41,970 bases of DNA from an uncultured Oscillospiraceae bacterium (GTDB lineage: Bacteria; Bacillota; Clostridia; Oscillospirales; Oscillospiraceae). Below the pieces are notes generated by a model. It did not search any database, had not been told where the DNA came from, and saw only the letters and a program-made list of their open reading frames with translations. Below, piece by piece: positions 15,416-24,282 of this stretch (positions are counted from its first letter, which is position 1; each line of letters opens with the position of its first letter). The stretch is taken from assembly GCA_934589525.1 (NCBI GenBank), contig CAKTOB010000020.1:1-41970 (forward strand), read 5' to 3'. Both the position numbers and the translations under genes were made by a program.

Positions 15416-15643
15416 ATGGAAGAACTATTGGAGATCCTCAACGACATTCAGCCCGGCGTAGACTTTGAGCGGGAGACCCACCTGATCGACGACCACCTGC
15501 TGGACTCCCTGTCCATCATCTCTCTGGTTGCGGAACTGGAGGACACCTTTGACATCACCGTTCCCGCCGTGGAGATCATTCCCGCCAACTTCAATTCCGC
15601 CGAGGCCATGATGGAGATGATCCAGCGGCTCCAGGAAGACTAA
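15416..15643 (+). CDS. Acyl/aminoacyl carrier protein (DltC-like)
   Basis: A 75-residue acidic carrier protein. The phosphopantetheine attachment serine is S31 in HLLDSLSII. The EIIPANFNSAEAM segment (53-65) matches the third-helix region of DltC-type carriers. A well-formed AGAAAGGAAAC site precedes the ATG. It should carry the amino acid loaded by the upstream ligase to the decarboxylase and then the MBOAT enzyme. No phosphopantetheinyl transferase gene is in the window. Confidence 0.88.
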   Translation: MEELLEILNDIQPGVDFERETHLIDDHLLDSLSIISLVAELEDTFDITVPAVEIIPANFNSAEAMMEMIQRLQED

Positions 15644-15658
15644 GCGGGGCACAGCTTT

Positions 15659-17302
15659 ATGCAATTGCTGACCCGGCTTTATGCCGGTGCCTACCCGGAT
15701 CTGTCAGCTTTTTTCTCCGTCAGCTATTTGGGCCTGTTTCTCCCTCTGGCGGTGATCTTCTACGGACTGACCCCTAAAAAGTGGAAAAATTACGGTCTGC
15801 TGCTTCTAAGCTGCGGATTTTACTGGCTGATCAGCGGGCCCTATATCGGCTATCTGCTGCTGTCCGTACTGGCTATTTACGGCTTCGGGCTCTGGATGCA
15901 AAACATCTTTGCCCGCCGGGACGGGGCGGTGAAGGCGGCGGAAAAGCCGGACCGGAAGGCCATCAAAAAGGCCTATAACCAAAAAGCCCGGTGGGTTCTG
16001 ACCCTGGCGGTGGTTTTGCATGTGGGGCTCATCCTGGTGCTCAAATACTCCGGCTTCTTCATGATGAATGTCAATGCCCTCTTTGGCACGGGCTTCGTCA
16101 TCCCGAATTACGTCAAGCCCCTGGGCCTGAGCTTCTTCATCCTGCAAAGCATCTCGTATCTTGTGGATGTGTACCGGCAGACGGTGAAAGCAGACCGGTG
16201 TCTTCCCCGGCTGGGGCTGTTCCTCAGCTTCTTCCCCGCCATTGTGGAGGGCCCCATCTGCCGCTACAGCCAGACCGCCCAGGCCCTCTGGGAGGCCAAG
16301 CCCATCCGGTATGAAAATTTGACCCTGGGCCTACAGCGCATCCTCTTCGGTCTGATGAAAAAGCTGGTGGTGGCGGACCGGCTGAACCCCATTGTGGAGG
16401 AGCTTTTCGCCAGTCCCGACAGCTATCCCGGATATATGAGCCTGCTGGCAGGTATTCTCTATACGGTGCAGCTGTATATGGACTTTTCCGGCTCCATGGA
16501 CGCGGTCTGCGGCACCGCCCAGATTTTCGGCATCATCATGCCGGAGAACTTCAAGCGGCCCTTCTTCTCCAAGAATATTTCCGAATTCTGGACCCGGTGG
16601 CACATCACCCTGGGCACTTGGTTCCGGGACTATATCTTCTACCCCGTCACCATGTCCTCACCCCTGAAAAAGCTCACCGGTGCCGCCCGGAAAAAGCTGG
16701 GCAACCACTTTGGCCCCCTGATCGCCGGGTCCATCGCCCTCTTTGCCGTTTGGTTCTGCAACGGTCTGTGGCACGGCGCCGCCTGGCACTATATTTTCTT
16801 CGGCCTGTGGCACTTTGTGCTGATTCTTTTGGGGAACATCTTTGCCCCTTATCTCAAAACCGTCAACGAAAAGCTCCATTTGGGGCCGGAAAACAAGCCC
16901 TTCCGGGTGTTCCAGGTGCTGCGCACCAGCTTCCTGGTGATCTTGGGCGAGATCATCTTCCGGGCCGACAGCATGGGCATGGCCTTTACCATGTTCCGCA
17001 AGATCTTTACGGACTTCGGCGACCCCTTCTCGGCGTATTACCCCTTCCGGGATGCCTTGAACACCCTGCTGGAATGCTGCCTGTGTGATGTGTGGGACCT
17101 GGCCATCGTGGCGGTGACCGTGGTCATCGTTTTCACCGTGAGCCTCCTCCAGGAGCGAGGCACCCAGATCCGGGCCTCCATCGCCCGCCGCCCCACCTGG
17201 CAAAGATGGATCATTTGGTACGCCCTGATCCTCTTCATCATCATCTTCGGCGCCTACGGCCCGGGCTATACGCCGATCGACCCAATGTACGCCAATTTCT
17301 AA
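15659..17302 (+). CDS. MBOAT family O-acyltransferase (DltB/AlgI-like)
   Basis: A 547-residue polytopic membrane protein of the MBOAT family. The catalytic histidine region is NGLWHGAAWHY, with H372 as the probable active-site residue. Upstream blocks typical of DltB/AlgI are present, such as LGLSFFILQSISYLVDVYR and FWTRWHITLGTWFRDYIFYP. It probably takes the thioester-bound group from the carrier protein at the inner face and passes it across the membrane for transfer to an envelope polymer or lipid. No DltD-type partner follows. The gene starts 13 bases after the carrier stop with a weak ribosome-binding site, suggesting coupling, and it ends the operon at a strong terminator. Confidence 0.87.
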   Translation: MQLLTRLYAGAYPDLSAFFSVSYLGLFLPLAVIFYGLTPKKWKNYGLLLLSCGFYWLISGPYIGYLLLSVLAIYGFGLWMQNIFARRDGAVKAAEKPDRKAIKKAYNQKARWVLTLAVVLHVGLILVLKYSGFFMMNVNALFGTGFVIPNYVKPLGLSFFILQSISYLVDVYRQTVKADRCLPRLGLFLSFFPAIVEGPICRYSQTAQALWEAKPIRYENLTLGLQRILFGLMKKLVVADRLNPIVEELFASPDSYPGYMSLLAGILYTVQLYMDFSGSMDAVCGTAQIFGIIMPENFKRPFFSKNISEFWTRWHITLGTWFRDYIFYPVTMSSPLKKLTGAARKKLGNHFGPLIAGSIALFAVWFCNGLWHGAAWHYIFFGLWHFVLILLGNIFAPYLKTVNEKLHLGPENKPFRVFQVLRTSFLVILGEIIFRADSMGMAFTMFRKIFTDFGDPFSAYYPFRDALNTLLECCLCDVWDLAIVAVTVVIVFTVSLLQERGTQIRASIARRPTWQRWIIWYALILFIIIFGAYGPGYTPIDPMYANF

Positions 17303-17303
17303 T

Positions 17304-17335
17304 AAAAAAGCTTCCCAAAAACGGGAAGCTTTTTT
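17304..17335 (+). terminator. Rho-independent terminator of the dlt-like operon
   Basis: AAAAAAGCTTCCC pairs with GGGAAGCTTTTTT around an AAAAC loop. It is symmetric, so it could work in both directions, and starts right after the MBOAT stop codon. Confidence 0.93.
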
Positions 17336-17346
17336 GTAATACCCCC

Positions 17347-17374
17347 TTGCCTTTCCCCAAAATCCCGCTAAAAT
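17347..17374 (+). promoter_or_regulatory. Probable promoter for the beta-galactosidase gene
   Basis: TTGCCT (17347-17352), 16 bp, TAAAAT (17369-17374). The leader is about 33 nt with AAAGGAG before the ATG at 17414. Confidence 0.6.
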
Positions 17375-17413
17375 AAAGGAAAAGGCCCACGCCATTACAA
17401 AGGAGATGCTTCT

Positions 17414-20164
17414 ATGCAACCAAGGATCCATTGGCTTACCGACCCCACCGTGTTCCGGGTGAACCGGCTGGATGCACATTCCGACCATGTTTGCTATGCC
17501 AGCCCCCAGGAATTGGCTGCGGGGGAGACCTCCCTGCGGCAGAGCCTGGATGGGGTCTGGGATTTTGCCTGGAGCCGCAACCCCGGGCAGCGGCCGGAAG
17601 GGTTCTGGCGGGAGGATTTTGACGATGCCGTCTTTGGCACCATCCGGGTGCCGGGGCATATGGAGCTCCAGGGCCATGGGGAAATCCAGTATATCAACAC
17701 CCTTTACCCCTGGGACGGCCATGCGGAACTGCGGCCCCCGGAAATCGACTGGGAGAATACCCACGTAGGCAGCTATGTCCGTCGCTTTGATTTGGAGCCC
17801 GGCCTTCGGGGGAAGCGGGTGTGCATCTCCTTCCAGGGGGTGGAACGGGCCTTCTATGTCTGGCTCAACGGCCATTTTGTCGGCTACGCCGAGGACAGCT
17901 TCACCCCCTCGGACTTTGACCTGACCCCCTACATCCGGGAAACCGGCAACCGGCTGTGCGTGGAGGTCTACCAGCATTCCAGCGCCTCCTGGCTGGAAGA
18001 TCAGGACTTTTTCCGGTTCAGCGGCATTTTCCGCAGCGTGTATCTTTATGCCAAGCCCGCGGTCCATGTGGAAGATCTGTGGCTGCAAACCCATCTTTTG
18101 GAGGACAACACCACCGGAACCCTGGAAATCCGGCTGATTTTAAGCGGGGAACCGGAAAAGGCGGCGCTGCACTGTGCCATCGACGGCCTGATGGAGGCCT
18201 TTGTGCCCCTGACCTTCGACGGAAAGTACTATAGAAGCCCCCGCTTCACCTTCACGGGCGTACTGCCCTGGTGCCATGAGCACCCCAACCTTTACTCGGT
18301 GGTGCTGACCCTGACCGCCGGGGAGACCCGGGAGCTGATCCCCTATGACATCGGCTTCCGCCGTTTTGAAATAAAGGACGGGCTTATGCTCTTAAACGGC
18401 GAAAGGCTCGTCCTCCGGGGGGTCAACCGCCACGAATGGAACCCCTCCACCGGCCGGGCCATCGGCATGGAGGACATGACCCGGGCCATGGAGACCATCA
18501 GGAAAAACAACATCAACGCCGTCCGCACCTGCCACTATCCCAACCAGACCCCCTGGTATCACCTGTGCGACCGGAACGGCATCTACATGATGGACGAAAC
18601 CAACCTGGAAACTCACGGCTCCTGGCAAAAGCTGGGGAAGGTGGAGCCCAGCTGGAACGTCCCCGGCAGTCTGCCCCAGTGGAAGGACTGCGTGGTGGAC
18701 CGGGCAAGATCCATGCTGGAGCGGGACAAAAACCACGTTTCCATCCTCTTCTGGTCCTGCGGCAACGAGTCCTACGCCGGGGAGGACATTCTGGCCATGG
18801 CAGACTTTTTCCGCACCCAGGACCCCAGCCACCTGGTCCACTACGAGGGCGTATTCCATAACCGGGCCTTTGACGCCATTTCCGACGTGGAAAGCCGGAT
18901 GTACGCCCCGCCCCAGGACATTCGGGATTATCTGGAAAGCAACCCCCCAAAGCCCTTCCTGCTCTGCGAATACATGCACGACATGGGCAACTCCCTGGGG
19001 GGCATGGAAAGCTACATCCGCCTGGAAGAGGAGTTCCCCCAGTATCAGGGAGGCTTCATCTGGGACTATATGGACCAGGCCCTCTGGCACAAAAACGCCC
19101 AGGGCCAGCGGGCTCTGGGCTACGGCGGCGATTTTGGAGAGCGGCAGAGCGACTATGCCTTCAGCGGCAACGGCATCGTCTTTGCCGACGGCACCGAAAA
19201 GCCCGCCATGCAGGAGGTGCGCTATTGGTATTCAGGGAGAGCTGCCCGGAAGGCCCATGACGAAGCCAACGCCGCCGCCCTACGGCGGTTCCGGCTTACG
19301 GAAAGCGGCCGCCGGCAACCCCTGCGCACGGTCCACGGAGACGGCGCTCTGGGTGTCTTTGGCGCAGGCTTTGAAATCCTCTTCTCCTACCCGGAGGGCG
19401 GCCCCGTGTCTTTGGTGGCCGACGGCCGGCAATGGCTCTGGCGGGCCCCCCGTCCGGCCTACTGGCGGGCCCCCACGGAAAACGACCTGGGCTGCGGCTT
19501 TGGGGCGGACAGCGCCCTCTGGTCGGCGGTAGATGCCTGGCAGAAATGCGGCGGCATCCAGATTCTGGAGGAGACCCCCCGGCGGCTCTCCATCCGCTAT
19601 ACCTATGTAGCTCCTGCTATGCCGGGTCTGGAAACCCAGGTGACCTACACCGTCACGGAGGACTGCCGGATGGAGGCGTGCATCCACTACCGCGGCGCCC
19701 CGGGCCGCCCGGAGCTGCCCCTCTTCGGCCTGCGGTTTGAAACGCCCCAGCCCGTAGACGAGATTACCTGGGCGGGCCTGTCCGGGGAGACTTACCCGGA
19801 CCGGAAAAAAGGCGGCACCTTCGGCCTCCACCGGGAAGCCCCCCATATTCCAGGTTACCTGGTCCCCCAGGAGTGCGGCTGCCACATGGACACCCAGGAG
19901 CTGACCCTCCACCTCTCCGGCCATGCCCTGACCGTCACCAAGGCCACCGCCCCCTTCGCCTTCTCCGCCCTGCCCTACACCCCCCACCAGCTGACCGGGG
20001 CCCACCACCGGGAGGAGCTCCCCACCCCCTGCCGCACCACCGTCACCCTCTGCGCCGCCATGCGAGGCGTCGGCGGCATCGACAGCTGGGGCTCCAACGT
20101 AGAAGCCCCCTACCGGGTCTCGGGGGAGGAGGACATCCGGTTCTCGTTCCGGTTCGGGCTGTGA
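17414..20164 (+). CDS. lacZ: Beta-galactosidase, glycoside hydrolase family 2 (LacZ type)
   Basis: A 916-residue LacZ-type GH2 enzyme. In order: an N-terminal sugar-binding domain (from about residue 30), an Ig-like domain (about 215-320), a TIM barrel with acid/base E452 in SCGNESY and nucleophile E519 in LCEYMHDMGNS, and the C-terminal Bgal_small_N domain (PAYWRAPTENDLG near 685). It should hydrolyse terminal beta-galactosides such as lactose or N-acetyllactosamine-type glycans. No signal peptide is visible, so it acts in the cytoplasm and needs an importer encoded elsewhere. It is shorter than E. coli LacZ (1,023 residues), within the range of Gram-positive homologues. It appears monocistronic. 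No terminator separates it from the heptamer array 12 bases downstream. Confidence 0.92.
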   Translation: MQPRIHWLTDPTVFRVNRLDAHSDHVCYASPQELAAGETSLRQSLDGVWDFAWSRNPGQRPEGFWREDFDDAVFGTIRVPGHMELQGHGEIQYINTLYPWDGHAELRPPEIDWENTHVGSYVRRFDLEPGLRGKRVCISFQGVERAFYVWLNGHFVGYAEDSFTPSDFDLTPYIRETGNRLCVEVYQHSSASWLEDQDFFRFSGIFRSVYLYAKPAVHVEDLWLQTHLLEDNTTGTLEIRLILSGEPEKAALHCAIDGLMEAFVPLTFDGKYYRSPRFTFTGVLPWCHEHPNLYSVVLTLTAGETRELIPYDIGFRRFEIKDGLMLLNGERLVLRGVNRHEWNPSTGRAIGMEDMTRAMETIRKNNINAVRTCHYPNQTPWYHLCDRNGIYMMDETNLETHGSWQKLGKVEPSWNVPGSLPQWKDCVVDRARSMLERDKNHVSILFWSCGNESYAGEDILAMADFFRTQDPSHLVHYEGVFHNRAFDAISDVESRMYAPPQDIRDYLESNPPKPFLLCEYMHDMGNSLGGMESYIRLEEEFPQYQGGFIWDYMDQALWHKNAQGQRALGYGGDFGERQSDYAFSGNGIVFADGTEKPAMQEVRYWYSGRAARKAHDEANAAALRRFRLTESGRRQPLRTVHGDGALGVFGAGFEILFSYPEGGPVSLVADGRQWLWRAPRPAYWRAPTENDLGCGFGADSALWSAVDAWQKCGGIQILEETPRRLSIRYTYVAPAMPGLETQVTYTVTEDCRMEACIHYRGAPGRPELPLFGLRFETPQPVDEITWAGLSGETYPDRKKGGTFGLHREAPHIPGYLVPQECGCHMDTQELTLHLSGHALTVTKATAPFAFSALPYTPHQLTGAHHREELPTPCRTTVTLCAAMRGVGGIDSWGSNVEAPYRVSGEEDIRFSFRFGL

Positions 20165-20175
20165 GCGCCGCTAAA

Positions 20176-20930
20176 ATTGACAATTGACAATTGACAATTG
20201 ACAATTATTGGTGACGGACGTGTCCGTTTTTGGAATGCGTTGTGTAGAAAAATACACTGATCAGCGAAACCGTAGGGAACGGCCTATGTGCCGTTCCGGG
20301 GTGCGTCCCGAATATAACCTGTGTGGGGATGATAGGTACCACGCCCGTAGGGGCGGCTACTAGCCGCCCGCCACGTTTCGAACACAACCCGTGTGGTTGA
20401 ATGGTACCACGCAATGTAGCGGCGATGATTCATCGCCAAGCCACGTTTCGACTATAACCCGTGCGGTTGAACGGCATTACCTTACGGCGGCATGTAGGGG
20501 TGTCAATCTGCCGCCCGCCACGTCCCGAGTACAACCCGTGTGGATGAATGGCAGCACCTACCGACATGTCATCCCGACCGAAATGAAATGGAGTGGAGGG
20601 ATCTTCCCAAGTTGCGAGAATAACCAACACAAGGTAAAGCTTGCCACTTGGGAAGATCCCTCGACTCGCTGCGCTCCCTCGGAATGACAGATCGGTAGGT
20701 GGTTTTGTTTGTCTACACGGGTTTCATTCGTTACGTTGCATGTGGCGATGAATCATCGCCGCTACATTGGGTGTACCGTGAATTGCGCGGTACCATTCAA
20801 CCACACAGGTTATATTTGCAACGTGGCGGGCGGCAGATTGCCGCCCCTACATGCCCATTCGTTGTAATACCGTTTGGTTGATACGGCCCAATCGTCGGAA
20901 CGTTCCGGGCGGCTAATAGCCGATAATATA
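20176..20930. repeat. Repeat island 4
   Basis: Order: heptamer array 20176-20203 (four TTGACAA units); module A plus (about 20262-20307); module D plus (about 20346-20375, GGGCGGCTACTAGCCGCCC); module B plus (about 20412-20445); degenerate module D plus (about 20493-20525); central MITE-like element 20564-20690; then inverted module B (about 20740-20770) and inverted module D (about 20820-20852). A last degenerate D-like segment is near 20905. No gene is supportable between 20165 and 20960. Confidence 0.85.
20564..20690. mobile_element. MITE-like palindromic element, copy 4
   Basis: Starts ACATGTCATCCCGACCG and ends CCCTCGGAATGACAG. The inner part (CCCAAGTTGCGAGAATAACC) closely follows copy 1 in the same orientation. 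Confidence 0.6.
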
Positions 20931-20969
20931 GATATGTGATTGGGCCCGATGCCCATTTAAAATTGACTG

Positions 20970-20998
20970 TTGATTTTTAGATAAAGATATGCTATGAT
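20970..20998 (+). promoter_or_regulatory. Promoter for glmS
   Basis: TTGATT (20970-20975), 17 bp, TATGAT (20993-20998). Transcription should start near 21005, leaving only about 27 nt before the ATG. That is too short for a glmS ribozyme, and none is seen. Confidence 0.78.
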
Positions 20999-21031
20999 TT
21001 GGTAAATCTTTTCAGAACGGAGCTGACCTTT

Positions 21032-22870
21032 ATGTGTGGGATCGTTGGGTTTACCGGGAAGCGGCAGGCTGCGCCGGTGTTGTTGGATGGACTTTCGAAG
21101 CTGGAGTACCGGGGCTATGATTCCGCCGGGCTGGCGGTGCGGGACGGGGACGAGCCGGTGCGGATCGTGAAGGCCCGGGGGCGGCTGAAGGCGCTGGAAG
21201 AAAAAACCGACGGCGGCCGGACCCTGCCGGGGACCTGCGGCATTGGCCACACCCGCTGGGCCACCCATGGGGAGCCCTCGGAGCGGAACGCCCACCCCCA
21301 TTGCTCTGATGACGGCAACGTGGTAGGCGTTCACAACGGCATTATTGAAAACTACCAGGAGCTCCGGGAAAAGCTGTTGCGAAAGGGCTACAGCTTCTAT
21401 TCCTCCACGGATACCGAGGTGGCCGTCAAGCTCATTGACTACTACTATAAAAAATACGCCCACACGCCCGTGGATGCCATCAACCACGCCATGGTCCGCA
21501 TCCGGGGGTCCTACGCTCTGGCGGTGCTGTTCAAGGACTACCCCGGGGAGATTTACGCCGCCCGCAAGGACAGCCCCATGATCATCGGCACCAAGGAGGG
21601 GGAGCAGTATCTGGCCTCCGATGTGCCCGCCATCCTCAAATACACCCGCAGGGTCTACTATGTGGGGAATCTGGAACTGGCACGGCTGAGCCCCCAGGGC
21701 ATTACCTTTTATAACTTAGACGGTGACGAGATCACCAAGGAGCCTGTGGAAATTCTGTGGGATGCCCAGGCGGCGGAAAAAGGGGGCTACGCCCACTTTA
21801 TGATGAAGGAGATCCACGAGCAGCCCCAGGCCCTGGAAGATACCCTCCGGTCCCTGATAAAGGACGGGGCACTGTCTTTGGAGCAGACCGGGCTGACCCC
21901 AGAGGAGATCGGGTCTTTCCGGCAGCTCTGGTTCATCGGCTGCGGCTCGGCGTACCATGTGGGCGTTGCCGCCCAGTATGTGCTGGAAGACCTGGCCAGG
22001 CTGCCGGTCCGGGTGGAGCTGGCTTCGGAATTTCGCTACCGGAACGCACCCATGCCGGAACACACCCTGGCGGTGATCATCAGCCAGTCCGGGGAGACGG
22101 CGGACAGCCTGGCGGCTCTGCGGCAGGCCAAGGACCAGGGGGCAAAGACCCTGGCCATTGTCAATGTGGTGGGCTCCACCATTGCTCGGGAAGCGGACTT
22201 TGTGCTCTACACCCTGGCGGGCCCGGAGATCGCCGTGGCCACCACCAAGGCCTACAGCGCCCAGCTTCTGGCGGTCTACGCCCTGGCCATTGTCTTTGCC
22301 CAGGACCGGGGGACCATTGACGGGCCTCGGGCCCAGGCCCTGGTACAGGAGCTGGAGGCCCTGCCCGGGAAAATGCGGCGGATCCTGGAGGACGAGGAAC
22401 GCATCCAATGGTTCGCCTCCAAGCAGCTGGCGGCCAAGGATGCCTTCTTCATCGGCCGTTGCCTGGACTATGCCATCAGCCTGGAGGGGAGCCTTAAAAT
22501 GAAGGAGATCAGCTACATCCACTCCGAGGCCTACGCCGCCGGAGAGCTGAAGCACGGCACCATCAGCCTCATCGAGCCCGGCACCCTGGTGGTGGGCATC
22601 CTGACCCAGCAGGACCTTTTTGAGAAGACCCTCAATAATCTCTTGGAATGCAAAACCAGAGGGGCCTACCTCATGGCCCTGACCACCTACGGCAACTACA
22701 GCATGGAGGACAACGCGGATTTCGTCATCTACATCCCCAAAACCGACCCCTACTTCGCCCCCAGCCTGGCCATCCTCTCCCTACAGCTGCTGGGCTACTA
22801 CGTCAGCGTCGCCAAGGGCCTGGACGTGGACAAACCCCGGAATCTGGCGAAAAGCGTGACGGTGGAGTGA
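21032..22870 (+). CDS. glmS: Glutamine--fructose-6-phosphate aminotransferase (isomerizing)
   Basis: A 612-residue GlmS that makes glucosamine-6-phosphate from fructose-6-phosphate and glutamine, the first step toward UDP-GlcNAc and peptidoglycan. The N-terminus MCGIVGF exposes Cys2 as the glutaminase nucleophile. GATase motifs RGYDSAG, HTRWATHG and NGIIEN are intact. Two SIS domains follow (WFIGCGSAYHVG near 300, SQSGETADS near 350) and the C-terminus is the diagnostic LAKSVTVE. An in-frame upstream ATG (20999) was rejected because it overlaps the promoter and would bury Cys2. An ACGGAG site lies about nine bases upstream of 21032. It is monocistronic. Confidence 0.97.
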   Translation: MCGIVGFTGKRQAAPVLLDGLSKLEYRGYDSAGLAVRDGDEPVRIVKARGRLKALEEKTDGGRTLPGTCGIGHTRWATHGEPSERNAHPHCSDDGNVVGVHNGIIENYQELREKLLRKGYSFYSSTDTEVAVKLIDYYYKKYAHTPVDAINHAMVRIRGSYALAVLFKDYPGEIYAARKDSPMIIGTKEGEQYLASDVPAILKYTRRVYYVGNLELARLSPQGITFYNLDGDEITKEPVEILWDAQAAEKGGYAHFMMKEIHEQPQALEDTLRSLIKDGALSLEQTGLTPEEIGSFRQLWFIGCGSAYHVGVAAQYVLEDLARLPVRVELASEFRYRNAPMPEHTLAVIISQSGETADSLAALRQAKDQGAKTLAIVNVVGSTIAREADFVLYTLAGPEIAVATTKAYSAQLLAVYALAIVFAQDRGTIDGPRAQALVQELEALPGKMRRILEDEERIQWFASKQLAAKDAFFIGRCLDYAISLEGSLKMKEISYIHSEAYAAGELKHGTISLIEPGTLVVGILTQQDLFEKTLNNLLECKTRGAYLMALTTYGNYSMEDNADFVIYIPKTDPYFAPSLAILSLQLLGYYVSVAKGLDVDKPRNLAKSVTVE

Positions 22871-22893
22871 AAAGGCGGAGCCAGCCGCCTTTC
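22871..22893 (+). terminator. Hairpin after glmS
   Basis: AAAGGCGG / CCGCCTTT, an 8-bp perfect stem with an AGCCAG loop, starting immediately after the stop codon. The T-run is short, so it is a weaker terminator. Confidence 0.65.
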
Positions 22894-23115
22894 AGCGAAA
22901 CCGTAGAGAACGGCCGGTGTGCCGTTCCGGGGACGTCGCGAATATCACCCGTGCGGATGAATGGGGTACGCAATGTAGCGGCGATGATTCATCGCCAAGC
23001 AACGTGGAGGATACAACCTGTGCGGTTGAACGGTACCACCCTCCGACATGTCATTCAGGCCTTGGCGTTAGCGATCGGAGGAACCTACCCAAGTTGCAGA
23101 TTTTCCCTTACGTTG
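22893..23115. repeat. Repeat island 5, right side missing
   Basis: Module A plus (about 22893-22938), a linker, module B plus (about 22975-23003), another linker, then the left end of the MITE-like element (from 23046, ACATGTCATTCAGGCC) which stops near 23115 where the terminator of the leftward sugar-importer operon begins. Only the plus-oriented half exists. There is no heptamer array, the one full left flank without it. Confidence 0.78.
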
Positions 23116-23116
23116 G

Positions 23117-23165
23117 TTAAAAAACCACATGGACACCCTGTTTGGGGTGATCCATGTGGTTTTTT
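23117..23165 (-). terminator. Terminator of the sugar ABC importer operon
   Basis: AAAAAACCACATGGA and TCCATGTGGTTTTTT form a perfect 15-bp stem, with an inner CACC...GGTG pairing. On the minus strand it follows the 65-residue gene and ends in a U-run. It is symmetric and could also stop rightward transcription. Confidence 0.93.
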
Positions 23166-23175
23166 GATTGAAATG

Positions 23176-23373
23176 TTATCTGGCTTTTCCGGAATAGGGT
23201 TTGTTATAGACAAACAGCGCCGTCAGCAGGCAGATGATGCCCAAAAGCATGATGCCCAAGCCTTTGAGTTGGCCGGTCATGTTCCAGCCGATGACGGTCA
23301 GGGCCATGCCGAGGATGAAGAAGGCCACGATCAGAATGGCCCGCAGGCCCATGTGTTCTTTCCAAAATTTCAT
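23176..23373 (-). CDS. Small two-helix membrane protein at the end of the sugar importer operon (DUF6903-like)
   Basis: A 65-residue protein with two hydrophobic helices (about residues 12-29 and 36-55) separated by a short Met/Thr/Gly/Lys turn, and basic ends. It starts nine bases after the permease stop and ends at the operon terminator, so it is co-transcribed with the importer. Similar tiny membrane proteins occur beside CUT1 permeases in clostridia; I believe they are catalogued as DUF6903, but this is from memory. Function unknown; an accessory or assembly subunit of the transporter is plausible. Confidence 0.72.
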   Translation of the reverse strand: MKFWKEHMGLRAILIVAFFILGMALTVIGWNMTGQLKGLGIMLLGIICLLTALFVYNKPYSGKAR

Positions 23374-23382
23374 AGTCGCACC

Positions 23383-24270
23383 TTAGCCTTTCAGACCGCC
23401 CACGGTCATGCCCTTGGTCAGGTTCTTCTGGACGCAGATGTAGAGGATCAGCACCGGCAGCATGACCAGCACCAGGCCCGCATACATGGGGCCGTATTCC
23501 GCGGCAGACTGCTGGGCCTGCATCAGATTCAGCAGACCGGCGGGCAGCGTCCACTGCTCCTTCGCAGTGACCAGGGTCTTGATGATGATGTATTCATTCC
23601 AGAAGGACATGAAATTAAAGAGGATCACGGTGATGATGGAGGGCTTGGCCATGGGGAAGATGACCTGGAGCATGGTCCGGGCGTAGCCGGAGCCGTCAAT
23701 ATAGGCTGCTTCCTCAAAGTCATGGGGCAGAGTTGCAAAGTAGCTGGAGAGCAGATAAATGGTAAAGGGCAGGGCGGTGGCAGCATAGACGATGGCCACC
23801 ACGATGTGGTTATTCAGCAGGAAGCCCTTGCCCAGCACGCCCTTGAGCCATTTGTCGCCGTCGGAGAGCATCAGGTAAATGGGGACCACAATATAGTTGA
23901 CGTTGATGAACAGCCCCGCCATAAAGCAGGTGTTCATGAATTTCCGACCGGTGAAGTGGAATCTGGCCAGGGCGTAGGAGGCGGGCAGGGCCACTACCAG
24001 AAGAATGGCCAGGGCCAGCAGGGTGACAAAAATAGAGTGGAGCATGTAGCCGCCCATATTGGCCTTTGTCCAGGCATCTACAAAGTTCTGCCAGTGGATG
24101 TGGCTGGGCAGCGCCCAGGGGCTGCCGTAGTGCTCGGCGGTCTCCTTGACGGAGGCCATCATGACCCACAGTACGGGGATCAGAATCATGATCGCCAGCA
24201 GGCCCAGAACCACATAGATAAACAGCTTATACAGCCGCTGGGCGGTGCTTGTTTCTTTTTGCAGTTTCAT
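23383..24270 (-). CDS. Carbohydrate ABC transporter permease (MalG type)
   Basis: A 295-residue CUT1 permease with about six membrane helices. The EAA loop is EEAAYIDGSGYARTMLQVIF, followed by P, which contacts the ATPase. It pairs with the MalF-type permease encoded just upstream (12-bp gap). The operon contains no ATPase gene, so it probably uses a shared MsmX-type ATPase encoded elsewhere, as is usual for clostridial CUT1 importers. Confidence 0.92.
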   Translation of the reverse strand: MKLQKETSTAQRLYKLFIYVVLGLLAIMILIPVLWVMMASVKETAEHYGSPWALPSHIHWQNFVDAWTKANMGGYMLHSIFVTLLALAILLVVALPASYALARFHFTGRKFMNTCFMAGLFINVNYIVVPIYLMLSDGDKWLKGVLGKGFLLNNHIVVAIVYAATALPFTIYLLSSYFATLPHDFEEAAYIDGSGYARTMLQVIFPMAKPSIITVILFNFMSFWNEYIIIKTLVTAKEQWTLPAGLLNLMQAQQSAAEYGPMYAGLVLVMLPVLILYICVQKNLTKGMTVGGLKG

Positions 24271-24282
24271 CGGGGCACCTCC

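Noticed and set aside
20999..21031. Earlier ATG start for glmS
   Set aside because: It would lie at the promoter and bury the catalytic Cys2 that must become N-terminal.
21000..21031. glmS ribozyme/riboswitch
   Set aside because: The predicted leader is only about 27 nt, too short for the ribozyme.
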